From: Bifidobacterium moraviense
GTDB taxonomy: Bacteria > Actinomycetota > Actinomycetes > Actinomycetales > Bifidobacteriaceae
Reading direction: 5' to 3'
Assembly: GCF_012932365.1 (NCBI RefSeq)
Contig: NZ_JAAIIH010000001.1
Coordinates: forward strand, 62,001 to 126,000
Length of the DNA: 64,000 bases
Below are positions 33,965 through 42,862 of this stretch, one piece after another; position 1 is the first letter of the stretch, and the number at the start of each line of letters is the position of its first letter. The notes beneath the pieces are model-generated. The model did not search any database, was not told the DNA's origin, and was given only the letters and a program-made list of their open reading frames with translations. A program made the position numbers and the translations under genes.

Positions 33965-35251
33965 TCAGCCGAAGTGGTACAGCGTGCGTCCCGCGGCGTC
34001 CTCGATGCGCACGGTCGGCGCGGGGTCGAGCGCAAGCTCCACGATGATCGTCTCTCCGGTTTCCGATCCGAACGCGCGGTATCGGTATCGGCGGTTTTCG
34101 AGCAGCAGCCGCTCGGTGCGCGCCTCCACCAGCCACGGGTGCTGGCGGCGCAGCGCGACGAGCGCCTGATGCGCCCGGTACATCCATGCGCCCAGATGCG
34201 AGAGCTCGGCGGGGGAGCGCGGGAACTTCGGGCGCACGTCGTCGTCCCCGCCGAGGCGCGCCTCCTTGACGCCCACGTACGCCTGCTCGTCGCCGTAGTA
34301 CACGCTCGGCACGCCGCCCACCGTCATGAGCACGGCCAGCGCCAGCACGGCGCGCTCCGGGCCGATCGCCGAGGCGAGGCGGGTCATGTCGTGGTTGCCG
34401 ACGAACGTCTGCGGCACGAACGCGTCGAGGAACGCGTTGTGGCGGGTCAGGTTCCAGTCCAGCTCGAAGAAGTTCTCCGACGCGATGGCGTGACGGATCG
34501 ACTGGCACAGCTCGTACTGGGTGAGCGAATCCATGCCCGAGGCGGCGACGATCGCCGGATAGTCGCCGTGGATCACCTCGCCGAACACCCAGACGCCGGG
34601 GTGGGATTCGCGTACCCGCGGCAGCACGCGCGTCCAGAACGCGGGATCGACGGCGTACGCCGCGTCGAGCCGCCATCCCGAGGCGCCGCGGTCGAGCCAG
34701 TGGTTCATGACGCGCGCCACGTAGTCCGCGGTGCGCGGATCGCGGTGGTCGAGCTCCACCAGATCGCCATGCCCCTCGAACACGTCGAGATCCGGTCGCC
34801 CGTCGGGGCCCGGACGCGTGGCGACCATGCCGGCCCACGGACCGTCCGTCCTTCCGGCGAGCGCGTCCCGCACCGCCGGATGCTGCCGGCCCACGTGGTT
34901 GAAGACGCCGTCGAGCACCAGATGCATGCCGTGGTCGCGGCACGCCTCGGCGAGCCGGTCGAAGGCCGCGTCTCCGCCGAGCCGCACGTCCACGTGCATG
35001 TGGTCGAGCGTGTCGTAGCCGTGGGAGGAGGACTCGAAGATCGGTCCGAGCAGCAGTCCGGAGACGCCGAGGTCGCGCGCGTAGCCGAGCCAGCCGGCGA
35101 TGGAGTCTAGTCCCCGGCCCGTGAACGTGCGCGGTCCGCTCGGACGGATGTCCGCGCCGACGAATCCCAGCGGGTAGACGTGCCACCAGATGCCGTGGCG
35201 CACCCAGTCGGGCATCGGATGCGTCGCGTGGGTGCATGACTGAGCGGTCAT
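33965..35251 (-). CDS. GH13 alpha-glucosidase/amylase-type glycosidase
   Basis: A 428-residue alpha-amylase family enzyme without signal peptide, so cytoplasmic. The four conserved regions are LDGVFNHVG (I), GWRLDAAY with the nucleophile Asp (II), FGEVI with the acid/base Glu (III) and FVGNHDM with the third Asp (IV). Domain C is reduced: the protein is shorter than most (about 550). Likely acts on short alpha-glucans or oligosaccharides. Start ATG at 35251 has AAAGGAG eight bases upstream. It is divergent from cstA across a 345-bp regulatory gap. Confidence 0.9.
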   Translation of the reverse strand: MTAQSCTHATHPMPDWVRHGIWWHVYPLGFVGADIRPSGPRTFTGRGLDSIAGWLGYARDLGVSGLLLGPIFESSSHGYDTLDHMHVDVRLGGDAAFDRLAEACRDHGMHLVLDGVFNHVGRQHPAVRDALAGRTDGPWAGMVATRPGPDGRPDLDVFEGHGDLVELDHRDPRTADYVARVMNHWLDRGASGWRLDAAYAVDPAFWTRVLPRVRESHPGVWVFGEVIHGDYPAIVAASGMDSLTQYELCQSIRHAIASENFFELDWNLTRHNAFLDAFVPQTFVGNHDMTRLASAIGPERAVLALAVLMTVGGVPSVYYGDEQAYVGVKEARLGGDDDVRPKFPRSPAELSHLGAWMYRAHQALVALRRQHPWLVEARTERLLLENRRYRYRAFGSETGETIIVELALDPAPTVRIEDAAGRTLYHFG

Positions 35252-35596
35252 GATGGCGTCTCCTTTCGCCGTGTCGATGCCCGTCGCGCTTCCGGATCCG
35301 GATTCCGTCCCGGCGCGGTTGCCGCGGGCAAGGCCATTGTCCCAGACGGCGTCTCCCGTCCGCACCCGACACCACGCGGGGCGGCTGTCCGTTCGTCGGC
35401 GCGATCGGACGCGGAGTGAACACGATGTGAACATCAACGTTCGACACGCGTTCATATCGTGATATGCGTCACACCGCGGCAATCGTTCGACCATACAGTG
35501 GAGATCACTGCCAAAAGCATGTCATCGTGGACGTCGCCCCTCCACGCGCAGCGGCGCGAAGGAGGCGAGAGAAGAGATAGAGAGAACAGCAGAATC
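35252..35596. promoter_or_regulatory. 345-bp divergent intergenic region between GH13 and cstA
   Basis: No ORF is supported. It contains CATATC-GT-GATATG (35453-35466), an imperfect dyad, and a GTGAACATCAACGTTCGAC stretch upstream of it, both candidate regulator sites. A canonical AAGGAGG (35559-35565) lies 31 bases before the chosen cstA start and is too distant to serve it unless the start is different. No riboswitch fold was recognised. Confidence 0.4.
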
Positions 35597-37999
35597 ATGT
35601 CGAACGTCGCATCGGCGTCCGCGAAGCCGGGCGTGCCGGCTCCCGGAACGCTGGAATTCAACAACGACTACACGCCGGCCGAGGCCGAGCGCGTCATCCG
35701 CAACGCGAAGGGCCTGCCCGTCGGCGTCAGGCCGAAGCTGGTATGGACCCCCGCCAGGATCGCCCTGTGGGCCGTCATCGCCGTGGTGTGCGCCATCGCG
35801 TGGAGCGTGCTGGCCGTGTCCCGCGGCGAGCAGATCTCCGCGATCTGGTTCATCGTCGTGGCGCTGAGCTCCTACGCCATCGCCTACCGCTTCTACGCGT
35901 ACTACATCCAGATCAGGATCATGCGCACCGACGACGCGAACGCCACGCCCGCCGAACGCGTGCACGATGGCGCCAACTTCGAACGCACCGACCGCCGCGT
36001 GCTCTTCGGCCAGCACTTCGCCGGCATCTCCGGCGCCGGCCCGCTCGTCGGCCCGATCCTCGCCGCCCAGATGGGCTACCTGCCCTCCACGCTGTGGATC
36101 ATCCTCGGCGTGATCTTCGCCGGCGCCGTGCAGGACATGCTCATGCTGTGGATCTCCGCGCGCCGCCGCGGCCGCTCCTTCGGCCAGATGGCCGCGGACG
36201 AGATGGGCAAGTTCGGCGGCATGATCCTCTCGGTCTTCCTCGTGGTGATGACCGCCATCGCCATGGCGTTCCTCGCGCTCGTGGCCATCAACGCGATGGC
36301 GTCCTCGCCGTGGGCCGTGTTCTCCATCGCCATGACCATCCCGATCGCCATCCTCATGGGCCTCTACGAGCGCTTCCTGCGCCCGGGCCGCGTGATCGAG
36401 ACCACGATCCTCGGCTTCGTGCTGCTCGTGCTCGACATCGTCGCCGGCGGCTGGATCGCCGAATCCGCGTTCGCCTCGGTGTTCACGCTCTCCAAGCCCG
36501 CGCTGGTCATCGCCCTGGTGATCTACTCATTCGCCGCGGCCGCGCTGCCGCACTGGCTGCTCGTCACCCCGCGCGACTACCTGTCCACGCTCATGAAGAT
36601 CGGCACGCTTGCGCTGCTCGTCATCGGCATCGTCATCGCCAACCCGTCCGTGAAGTTCCCGGCGATCTCCGAGCTCGCGGGCGTGTCCAACGGACCGACG
36701 TTCTCCGGCAGCCTCTTCCCGTTCCTGTTCATCACCATCGCCTGCGGCGCGCTGTCCGGCTTCCACGGCGCCGTCGCCTCCGGCCTCACCCCGAAGGCCG
36801 TGGAGAAGGAGAACCAGATCCGCATGATCGGCTACGGCTCCATGCTCGTGGAATCGTTCACCGCCATCATCGCGCTCATCGCCGCCGTCACGCTCAGCCA
36901 GGGCGTGTACTTCTCCACCAACATGTCCGCCGCACAGATCCAGTCCGCCGCCGGACAGTCCTACTCCGCGTCCGCCACGGCCGAAGCGAACGCCGTCGCC
37001 GCCGTGGACAGCCTCAAGGTATCCGACATCGAAGGCAACCATCTGACGACCACGTGGGACTCCGTCGACGAATCAGGCAACGCCAAGACCTACGAGGGCG
37101 AGGAGGCGCTCACCAAGGCGGCATCCGACCTGGGCGAGAAGACCATCGTCTCGCGCACCGGCGGCGCCACCACGTTCGCCATGGGCATGGCCGACTTCCT
37201 CAAGTCCTACCTTGGCGGACAGAACGCCATGGCGTTCTGGTACCACTTCGCCATCATGTTCGAAGCATTGTTCATCCTCACCACCGTCGACAACGGCACC
37301 CGCGTGGCCCGCTACCAGATCGGCGAAATGCTCGGCAACGTGCGCAAGCTCAGGAAGTTCGCCGACCCCACGTGGAAGCCCGGCAACGTCATCACCACGC
37401 TCATCGCCACCGCGCTGTGGGGCGGTCTGCTGTGGATGGGCGTCGCCGACGCCAACGGCGGCATCAACGCCATGGTGCCGATCTTCGGCATCTCGAACCA
37501 GCTGCTTGCCGCCGCCTGCTTCGTGCTCGTGACCGTGTGCATCGTCAAGATGGGCTACGTCAAGTACGCGTGGGTGACCATCGTGCCGCTCGTGTGGGAC
37601 GTGGCCGTGACGTTCACCGCCGACCTGCAGAAGATCTTCGGACCGCTCAGCTACTTCGCCGTCGCACAGAAGTACCAGACGCAGATCGCATCCGGCACGC
37701 TCGAGGGCAAGGCGCTCGCCAACGCGCAGGCCGGTCTGAGCAACGCGTATCTCGACGGCGTGCTGTCGGTGTTCTTCCTCGTGATGATGGCCACGTTCGT
37801 GGTGGTCGGCATCGTCGTGGTGGCCCGCACGCTCGCGGCCGGACGCTTCGGCGCCGCGACCACGTCCGAGGAGCCGTTCGCCGAATCCCAGTGGTTCGCG
37901 CCGTCCGGACTTGTGGCCACCGCGCTGGAGAAGAAGGTCCAGCGCGAATACAGCGCCAAGCTTCACGAGCTCAAGGCGGAGCAGCAGGCCACGGCCTGA
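35597..37999 (+). CDS. cstA: Carbon starvation protein A (CstA), pyruvate/peptide transporter
   Basis: An 800-residue membrane protein with about 16-18 TM helices, starting after a hydrophilic N-terminus. CstA signatures include GQHFAGISGAGPLVGP near 140-155 and FHGAVASGLTPK near 390, plus ETT-type sequences and EALFILTTVDNGTRVARYQ. E. coli CstA is about 700 residues; the excess here is mainly a polar insert (about 440-530) between helices with many Ser, Ala and Asp. CstA takes up pyruvate (and peptides) and is usually paired with YbdD, as here. The start has no strong ribosome site; AGAGAGAAC is the nearest purine run. Confidence 0.92.
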   Translation: MSNVASASAKPGVPAPGTLEFNNDYTPAEAERVIRNAKGLPVGVRPKLVWTPARIALWAVIAVVCAIAWSVLAVSRGEQISAIWFIVVALSSYAIAYRFYAYYIQIRIMRTDDANATPAERVHDGANFERTDRRVLFGQHFAGISGAGPLVGPILAAQMGYLPSTLWIILGVIFAGAVQDMLMLWISARRRGRSFGQMAADEMGKFGGMILSVFLVVMTAIAMAFLALVAINAMASSPWAVFSIAMTIPIAILMGLYERFLRPGRVIETTILGFVLLVLDIVAGGWIAESAFASVFTLSKPALVIALVIYSFAAAALPHWLLVTPRDYLSTLMKIGTLALLVIGIVIANPSVKFPAISELAGVSNGPTFSGSLFPFLFITIACGALSGFHGAVASGLTPKAVEKENQIRMIGYGSMLVESFTAIIALIAAVTLSQGVYFSTNMSAAQIQSAAGQSYSASATAEANAVAAVDSLKVSDIEGNHLTTTWDSVDESGNAKTYEGEEALTKAASDLGEKTIVSRTGGATTFAMGMADFLKSYLGGQNAMAFWYHFAIMFEALFILTTVDNGTRVARYQIGEMLGNVRKLRKFADPTWKPGNVITTLIATALWGGLLWMGVADANGGINAMVPIFGISNQLLAAACFVLVTVCIVKMGYVKYAWVTIVPLVWDVAVTFTADLQKIFGPLSYFAVAQKYQTQIASGTLEGKALANAQAGLSNAYLDGVLSVFFLVMMATFVVVGIVVVARTLAAGRFGAATTSEEPFAESQWFAPSGLVATALEKKVQREYSAKLHELKAEQQATA

Positions 38000-38018
38000 C
38001 CCGTTCCGCATGATCGGC

Positions 38019-38062
38019 AGGTGTCCCGTTCCGGCGACTTCGCGCGTCGAGACGGGACACCT
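38019..38062 (+). terminator. Hairpin between cstA and ybdD
   Basis: An 11-bp perfect stem (38019-38029 with 38052-38062). It may partly terminate, lowering ybdD relative to cstA, or protect the 3' end of the cstA message. Confidence 0.5.
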
Positions 38063-38115
38063 TCGCATAGGGGTCCGCAGCGCGGATCCGTGAGAGACAA
38101 GAGAGGGGGAACGCC

Positions 38116-38325
38116 GTGTTCGCCGCGATATCGTCCAAGCTGCTCGCCGCATGGCGGGGCGTCGTCTGGTACGCCCGGGAGATCAGCGGGGAGGCACGCT
38201 ACGACCACTATCTGGAGCATTTCGCCGAGGAGCATCCCGGCGAGACGCCGCTCACGGAGGTGCAGTACCTGCGCAGGCGCGAGGAATACGACCGTACGCA
38301 CCCCAACACCAGCTGCTGTTGCTGA
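38116..38325 (+). CDS. ybdD: YbdD/YjiX family small protein (CstA partner)
   Basis: A 69-residue DUF466 protein, recognised by YAREISGEARYDHYLEHF and TEVQYLRRREEYDRTHPN, with a C-terminal Cys-Cys-Cys. Members are needed for pyruvate transport by CstA or BtsT. The start is GTG with GAGAGGGGG upstream. Placed 116 bases after cstA and thus likely in the same transcript. The terminal CCC is shared by many family members and may be a metal or redox site. Confidence 0.88.
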   Translation: MFAAISSKLLAAWRGVVWYAREISGEARYDHYLEHFAEEHPGETPLTEVQYLRRREEYDRTHPNTSCCC

Positions 38326-38398
38326 GACGGTGCGCCGGTTTTCCGTCATTCTGAGCGTGCGCATTCCTTTTCGGTTGTCCGGGGTGCGCATTCCTTTT

Positions 38399-38472
38399 CC
38401 GTCATCCTGAGCGAGCGAAGCGAGTCGAAGGATCCTTCGACTCCGGACTGCGTCCTCCGCTCAGGATGACGG
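38399..38472. repeat. Interspersed palindromic repeat, full unit
   Basis: Terminal inverted repeats of 15 bp (CCGTCATCCTGAGCG and its complement, 38399-38413 and 38458-38472) bracket a perfect 22-bp palindrome GAGTCGAAGGATCC... centred near 38432. A partial left end lies at 38341-38355. Other copies are at about 47.2 and 53.4 kb. No protein coding. Confidence 0.85.
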
Positions 38473-38482
38473 GGAAAGAGAG

Positions 38483-38668
38483 ACCGTTGCGCCCGCCTGG
38501 GACGACAGGGGGACCGTTGCGCCCGCCTGAGACGACAGGGGGACCGTTGCGCCCGCCTGAGACGACAGAGGGACCGTTGCGCCCGCTTGGGGACGACAGA
38601 GGAACCGTCGCGCCCGCTCAGGGTGACGGGGAGAAGGGGAGATCGTCGCGCCTGATAGGGACGACGGA
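38483..38668. repeat. Tandem array of 30-bp units
   Basis: About six units of period 30-31 (starts 38483, 38513, 38543, 38573, 38604, 38642) with the core ACCGTTGCGCCCGCCTGAGA then CGACAGGGGG, decaying toward the right. The unit resembles the right terminal part of the adjacent interspersed repeat, so the array looks like local amplification of that end. The 350-base gap from 38326 to 38677 holds only these repeats. Confidence 0.8.
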
Positions 38669-38677
38669 AGACGGAAC

Positions 38678-40378
38678 TCAGTTGCCGAAGTCGATGTCGC
38701 CGAGCTTGTCGATGAGCTTCATGTTCTCGCGGTAGTCGACCGGGCAGGCGATGATGTCGACGCCCGAACCGGATCGCAGCGCCGAACGCAGCGTGGGGTA
38801 GAGCTCATCGGCCGACGTGATCTCATGGCCCTTGGCGCCGAAGCTGGAGGCGAGCTCCACCACATCCGGGTTGCCGAAGTCCACGTATTCGTGGCTGCCG
38901 TCGTGGATGTCCATCTTCCACTTGATCAGGCCGTACGCCTCGTCCACCCACACGAGCACCACCATGCGCGCACCTACGCGCACCGCCGTCTCCAGCTCCT
39001 GCACGTTCATCATGAAGCTGCCGTCGCCCATCACGGCCAGCACCGGGCGCCCGGGGTGCGCGAGCGAGGCGGCGACTGCGCCGGGCAGCGTCCACGCCAT
39101 GGTGGACAGCGAGTTGTCGATCACGCAGGTGTTCGAATAGTACGTGGGGTAGAGGCGTGCCATCCACATCTTGAGCGCGCCGGTGTCGACGAGCGTGATG
39201 TCGGTGTCGGTCTCCATGGCGCGGCGCGTGTCGTATACGACGCGCTGCGGCTTCATCGGGAAGCCGTCGTCGTCGGCGTGCGACGTGTATTCGTCGGTGA
39301 GCAGCTCGTGGATCTTCGGATGCGATTCGTCGAAGCGGATGCCGTGCGCCTTGAGCCCCGCGATGAGCTTGGCGAGCGTGGCGTCGATGTCGCCCATGAT
39401 GTTCAGCGCCGTGGAGTAATGCGCGTCCGTGTCCTCGGCGAACGTGTTGATGTGGATGATCGTCTTGTCGTCGTTCGGGTTGATCTTCTTCGGATCGAAC
39501 TGCTGGATCGAGAAGCCGACGGACACGATGAGATCGGCTTCGTCGAACGCGAAGTTCTCGTAGTCGTGGCGCATGAAGCCCACCACGCCCAGCGCGTTGG
39601 GGATGCGGTCGGAGATGACGCCCTTGCCTTCGAATGTGGTGGCGACGGGCACGTCGAGCTGTTCGGCGAGGGCGAGCAGACGGTTCTCCGCGTGACCGCG
39701 GGCGACGCCGTTGCCGGCGAGGATGATCGGATGCTTGGCGCGGGCGATCAGGTCCACGGCCTGTTCGATTGTCTCGTCCGTGGGCACGATCTGCACCGGC
39801 TTGGGCAGCGGTAGCGGGTGCGCGCCTTCGGGGGCGGGCATTTCGGCCACGTCCTCGGGCAGGATCAGGCAGGTGGCGCCCGGACGCTTGCGCGTGGCGA
39901 TGGAGAACGCCTTGCGGATCATCTCGGGCACGGCCTCCGGGGTCATCACCATGCTCGTCCACTGCGTGAGCGGGCGGAACACCGACTCCAGGTCGATGAT
40001 CTGATGCGATTCCTTGTACAGACGGCCCACGTTGCCCTGCGCGCAGATCGCGACCAGCGGCGTGGTGCTCGCGTTGGCCTGCGCCACCGGCAGCGTGAGG
40101 TTCAGCGCGCCCGGTCCGAGCGTGGCCAGGCACACGCCGGGCTCGCCGGTCAAATGTCCGTGCGTGGCGGCCATGAATCCGGCGCCCTGCTCGTGGCGGG
40201 TCAGGACGAACCGGATGCGTCCGTCGCGCTCGATGGCCTCCATGAGCGGGATGTTCTCCTCGCCGGGGATGCCGAACATGACCTTCACGCCCTCGTTAAC
40301 GAGGCATTCGACGAACAGGTCGGCGGTGGTCCTCACGTGCGCGGGCTTGGTGCTGGTGGTTGCAGTCGTCTCATTCAC
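38678..40378 (-). CDS. alsS: Acetolactate synthase, catabolic (AlsS-type)
   Basis: A 566-residue ThDP-dependent enzyme. The N-terminal ThDP Glu is in TRHEQGAGFMA, and the central region reads LATLGPGALNLTLPVAQAN and LESVFRPLTQWT, typical of AlsS. The diphosphate/metal site is MGDGSFMMNVQE near 445-456. It condenses two pyruvates to 2-acetolactate. Without a small-subunit gene nearby the catabolic type is likelier. The GTG start at 40378 has no Shine-Dalgarno but a CATGCT box 8 nt upstream; an ATG at 40456 would add 26 unusual residues. Alternative assignments: oxalyl-CoA decarboxylase-like or other ThDP family. Confidence 0.82.
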   Translation of the reverse strand: MNETTATTSTKPAHVRTTADLFVECLVNEGVKVMFGIPGEENIPLMEAIERDGRIRFVLTRHEQGAGFMAATHGHLTGEPGVCLATLGPGALNLTLPVAQANASTTPLVAICAQGNVGRLYKESHQIIDLESVFRPLTQWTSMVMTPEAVPEMIRKAFSIATRKRPGATCLILPEDVAEMPAPEGAHPLPLPKPVQIVPTDETIEQAVDLIARAKHPIILAGNGVARGHAENRLLALAEQLDVPVATTFEGKGVISDRIPNALGVVGFMRHDYENFAFDEADLIVSVGFSIQQFDPKKINPNDDKTIIHINTFAEDTDAHYSTALNIMGDIDATLAKLIAGLKAHGIRFDESHPKIHELLTDEYTSHADDDGFPMKPQRVVYDTRRAMETDTDITLVDTGALKMWMARLYPTYYSNTCVIDNSLSTMAWTLPGAVAASLAHPGRPVLAVMGDGSFMMNVQELETAVRVGARMVVLVWVDEAYGLIKWKMDIHDGSHEYVDFGNPDVVELASSFGAKGHEITSADELYPTLRSALRSGSGVDIIACPVDYRENMKLIDKLGDIDFGN

Positions 40379-40386
40379 GGGGCCAC

Positions 40387-40392
40387 AGCATG
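40387..40392 (-). promoter_or_regulatory. Possible leaderless -10 box CATGCT of alsS
   Basis: CATGCT lies 8 nt before the GTG at 40378. Weaker fit to TANNNT than the others. Confidence 0.3.
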
Positions 40393-40492
40393 GCACCCTC
40401 GTGTGACGCCGGTGTTTCCGCCGGATGCCGAGGCGCGGAGGCAGTTTCCCTTCCATTCATCGCGGATGCATGCCGTGTTCATGCGGCGCTGC

Positions 40493-40498
40493 CACACT
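40493..40498 (+). promoter_or_regulatory. Possible leaderless -10 box CACACT
   Basis: CACACT lies 6 nt before the ATG at 40505. No ribosome site is present. Confidence 0.35.
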
Positions 40499-40504
40499 GG
40501 GGGC

Positions 40505-41110
40505 ATGAGGCGTGAAGATGAGGATGTCGTAGGCCCGCACGTATGGGTCACCGGGGACCCGGAGCTGGCGCGGTACGAGTGGAAGGGGTCGCCGCTGTGG
40601 GCGGGGTTCCTGTTCACGTTCGCGCTTGGGGCGGCCATACTGTTCGTCATAGTCCAGATTGGCTTTGCAGCGGAGATCGACCGCATTGCCGCTTCGGCGG
40701 GATTGCCCATGGGCATCGAGGGGAGGGTAGTCCTGATCGTCGTTGGCGCGCTCGCGCTGGCCGCGTGGATGACCTACCATTCGTGGCAGAGCGGGCGCCA
40801 CATGCCGCCCGATCTGGTGGGCGTGAGGCCGTGGCGCTTCGGCATCGATCTGCGTTACGGTCCCGACCACAAGGACAGCGAAGGCGACACGATCAAGTGC
40901 ACCGTGGGCGCGATCCTCTTCACTCCGGGCGTGGACCGCAGGATCACGCTGCCCCGATACGACGGCGACCGCATCGTGCGCGCACGGTTCAGCATCTCGC
41001 AGGGGCAGATCCGCTACGAGGGCGACGAGCCGGCGGAATCGCGTGGGAACGACTACCAATTGGACGACGGTGTCACGGTGGTCAAGAGCAGCGACATCCT
41101 CGTGTCCTGA
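40505..41110 (+). CDS. Hypothetical membrane protein
   Basis: A 201-residue protein of unknown family. Two TM helices lie at about 30-55 and 75-95, followed by a soluble strand-rich domain of about 100 residues (LPRYDGDRIVRARFSISQGQIRYEGDEP). Start ATG at 40505 has no Shine-Dalgarno but a possible -10 box 6 nt upstream. It is divergent from alsS. I recognise no domain. Confidence 0.65.
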   Translation: MRREDEDVVGPHVWVTGDPELARYEWKGSPLWAGFLFTFALGAAILFVIVQIGFAAEIDRIAASAGLPMGIEGRVVLIVVGALALAAWMTYHSWQSGRHMPPDLVGVRPWRFGIDLRYGPDHKDSEGDTIKCTVGAILFTPGVDRRITLPRYDGDRIVRARFSISQGQIRYEGDEPAESRGNDYQLDDGVTVVKSSDILVS

Positions 41111-41157
41111 ACCGTTGCGTCCTGAAGCGTAACGCCGACGAACATGCGTCCGCCGCG

Positions 41158-42654
41158 TCAGCACTCCACGACGTTGACGGCGAGTCCGCCCTGCGACGTC
41201 TCCTTGTACTTGCTCATCATGTCGGCGCCGGTCTGCTTCATCGTGCGGATCGCCTGATCGAGCGACACGACGTGCGACCCGTCGCCCAGCATCGCCATGC
41301 GCGCCGCGTTGATCGCCGTATTCGCCGCCATCGCGTTGCGTTCGATGCACGGAATCTGCACCAGACCGCCGATCGGATCGCAGGTGAGACCCAGATTGTG
41401 CTCGATGCCGATCTCCGCCGCGTTCTCGATCTGCGCGGGCGTGCCGCCGAGCACCGCGCACAGTCCCGCCGCCGCCATCGAACAGGCCGAGCCGACCTCG
41501 CCCTGGCAGCCCACCTCGGCGCCGGAGATCGACGCGTTGCGCTTGAACAGCATGCCCACGGCGCCCGCCGCCAGCAGGAACGTGATCACGCCGTCCTCGC
41601 CCGGTTCGTCGGTGAACAGCCAGTAGTAGTGCAGCACCGCGGGGATGATGCCCGCAGAGCCGTTCGTGGGCGCCGTGACGATGCGCCCGCCGCCCGCGTT
41701 CTCCTCGCTCACCGCCAGCGCGAACAGGTCCACCCATTCCACCGCGGACGCGCGGCCGGAGAGGGTGTGCCCGGCGCCGGCGGGATTGCGCGGATCCAGC
41801 GGGTCCGCGGTGAACCGCGCATACAGCTTCGGCGCGCGGCGCGGCACGTCGAGCCCGCCCGGCAGCGTGGCCTCGCGGCTCGTGCATCCGTTGTGCACGC
41901 ATTCGCGCATCACCTGCCACACGCGCAGCAGATCCGCGCGCAGCCCTTCCGCGGCGCGACGGGCCTCGGGGGAGTCGGGATCGCATGCGCCGCCGGTGCG
42001 CATGGCGATCTCGTTGCGCCACACCAGCTCGGCGACGGACATCCCCTCGCGCGCGCAGATCGCCAGCATCTCCTCGGCCGAATCGAACGGGAACGGCACG
42101 GCGTCGCGCCCCTCGTCGGCTTCGGCACCGGACGGATCGCCCTCGCCGGACGGGTCGGACGGATCGGCCGGCTCAAGATCGGACGGCACGCCCTGCTGGA
42201 TGAACCCGCCGCCAATCGAGAACCACACGTCGTCGGCCAGCGGACGCCCATCGGCGGCGCTCGCCTCGAAGCGCATGCCATTGGGATGCCGGCGCGGCGT
42301 GATCCACCGCTCGAAGACGATGTCGCGGTCGTAGTCGAACGGCACGTCGTGGCTGCCCGCCAGATGCAGCACGCCCTCGCGCTCGGCGCGCTCGCGGATG
42401 TGCAGCAGATCGTGCGTGTCCGCCGTGTCTGGCTCGGCGCCTTCGAGCCCCGCCATGGCGGCGCGGTCGGTGCCGTGGCCCAGACCGGTGGAAGCGAGCG
42501 AGCCGTACAGCGTCACCCGGACGCGCGCCGTCGCATCCAGCAGTCCCGCGCCGCGCAGCGACGAGGCGAACGCCGCCGCGGCGCGCATCGGCCCCACGGT
42601 ATGCGACGACGACGGGCCGACGCCGATCGAAAACATGTCCAGCACGCTCAGCAT
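41158..42654 (-). CDS. sdaA: L-serine dehydratase, iron-sulfur type
   Basis: A 498-residue single-chain enzyme that deaminates serine to pyruvate and ammonia. The N-terminal half has [18 protein letters not shown]; the C-terminal half has [16 protein letters not shown] and the Fe-S cysteines, including [17 protein letters not shown] and the terminal VVEC. The chain is longer than E. coli SdaA (454) because of a Pro/Asp/Glu-rich insert near residues 160-185. GAGGGAGAG precedes the ATG at 42654. It is close to other genes of the pyruvate node. Confidence 0.93.
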   Translation of the reverse strand: MLSVLDMFSIGVGPSSSHTVGPMRAAAAFASSLRGAGLLDATARVRVTLYGSLASTGLGHGTDRAAMAGLEGAEPDTADTHDLLHIRERAEREGVLHLAGSHDVPFDYDRDIVFERWITPRRHPNGMRFEASAADGRPLADDVWFSIGGGFIQQGVPSDLEPADPSDPSGEGDPSGAEADEGRDAVPFPFDSAEEMLAICAREGMSVAELVWRNEIAMRTGGACDPDSPEARRAAEGLRADLLRVWQVMRECVHNGCTSREATLPGGLDVPRRAPKLYARFTADPLDPRNPAGAGHTLSGRASAVEWVDLFALAVSEENAGGGRIVTAPTNGSAGIIPAVLHYYWLFTDEPGEDGVITFLLAAGAVGMLFKRNASISGAEVGCQGEVGSACSMAAAGLCAVLGGTPAQIENAAEIGIEHNLGLTCDPIGGLVQIPCIERNAMAANTAINAARMAMLGDGSHVVSLDQAIRTMKQTGADMMSKYKETSQGGLAVNVVEC

Positions 42655-42862
42655 GCGCTCTCCCTCTACGCGAATTCCCTCGTCAGTGCCATCCATTGTG
42701 GCGCATGCGCATGCCGCGCGCGCCTTTGGCATGTCGGCAGCCACGCCATGTCCGGCAACATCTGGCATGTCGTTCGCACGGCGTGGTACGCCATGATTGA
42801 CTGAAGGCACGGCGCGCGAGGCGCGGCGCAGGGCAACGGCGACAAGGACGGCAAGGAGCACC

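Noticed and set aside
35559-35565. AAGGAGG as the ribosome site of cstA
   Set aside because: It lies 31 bases from the chosen ATG and no start codon stands at proper distance in that frame. It may serve nothing or mark a missed start.
38483-38668. Regular 30-bp repeats as a possible CRISPR array
   Set aside because: The units are contiguous, without spacers, decay in one direction, and no cas gene is near.
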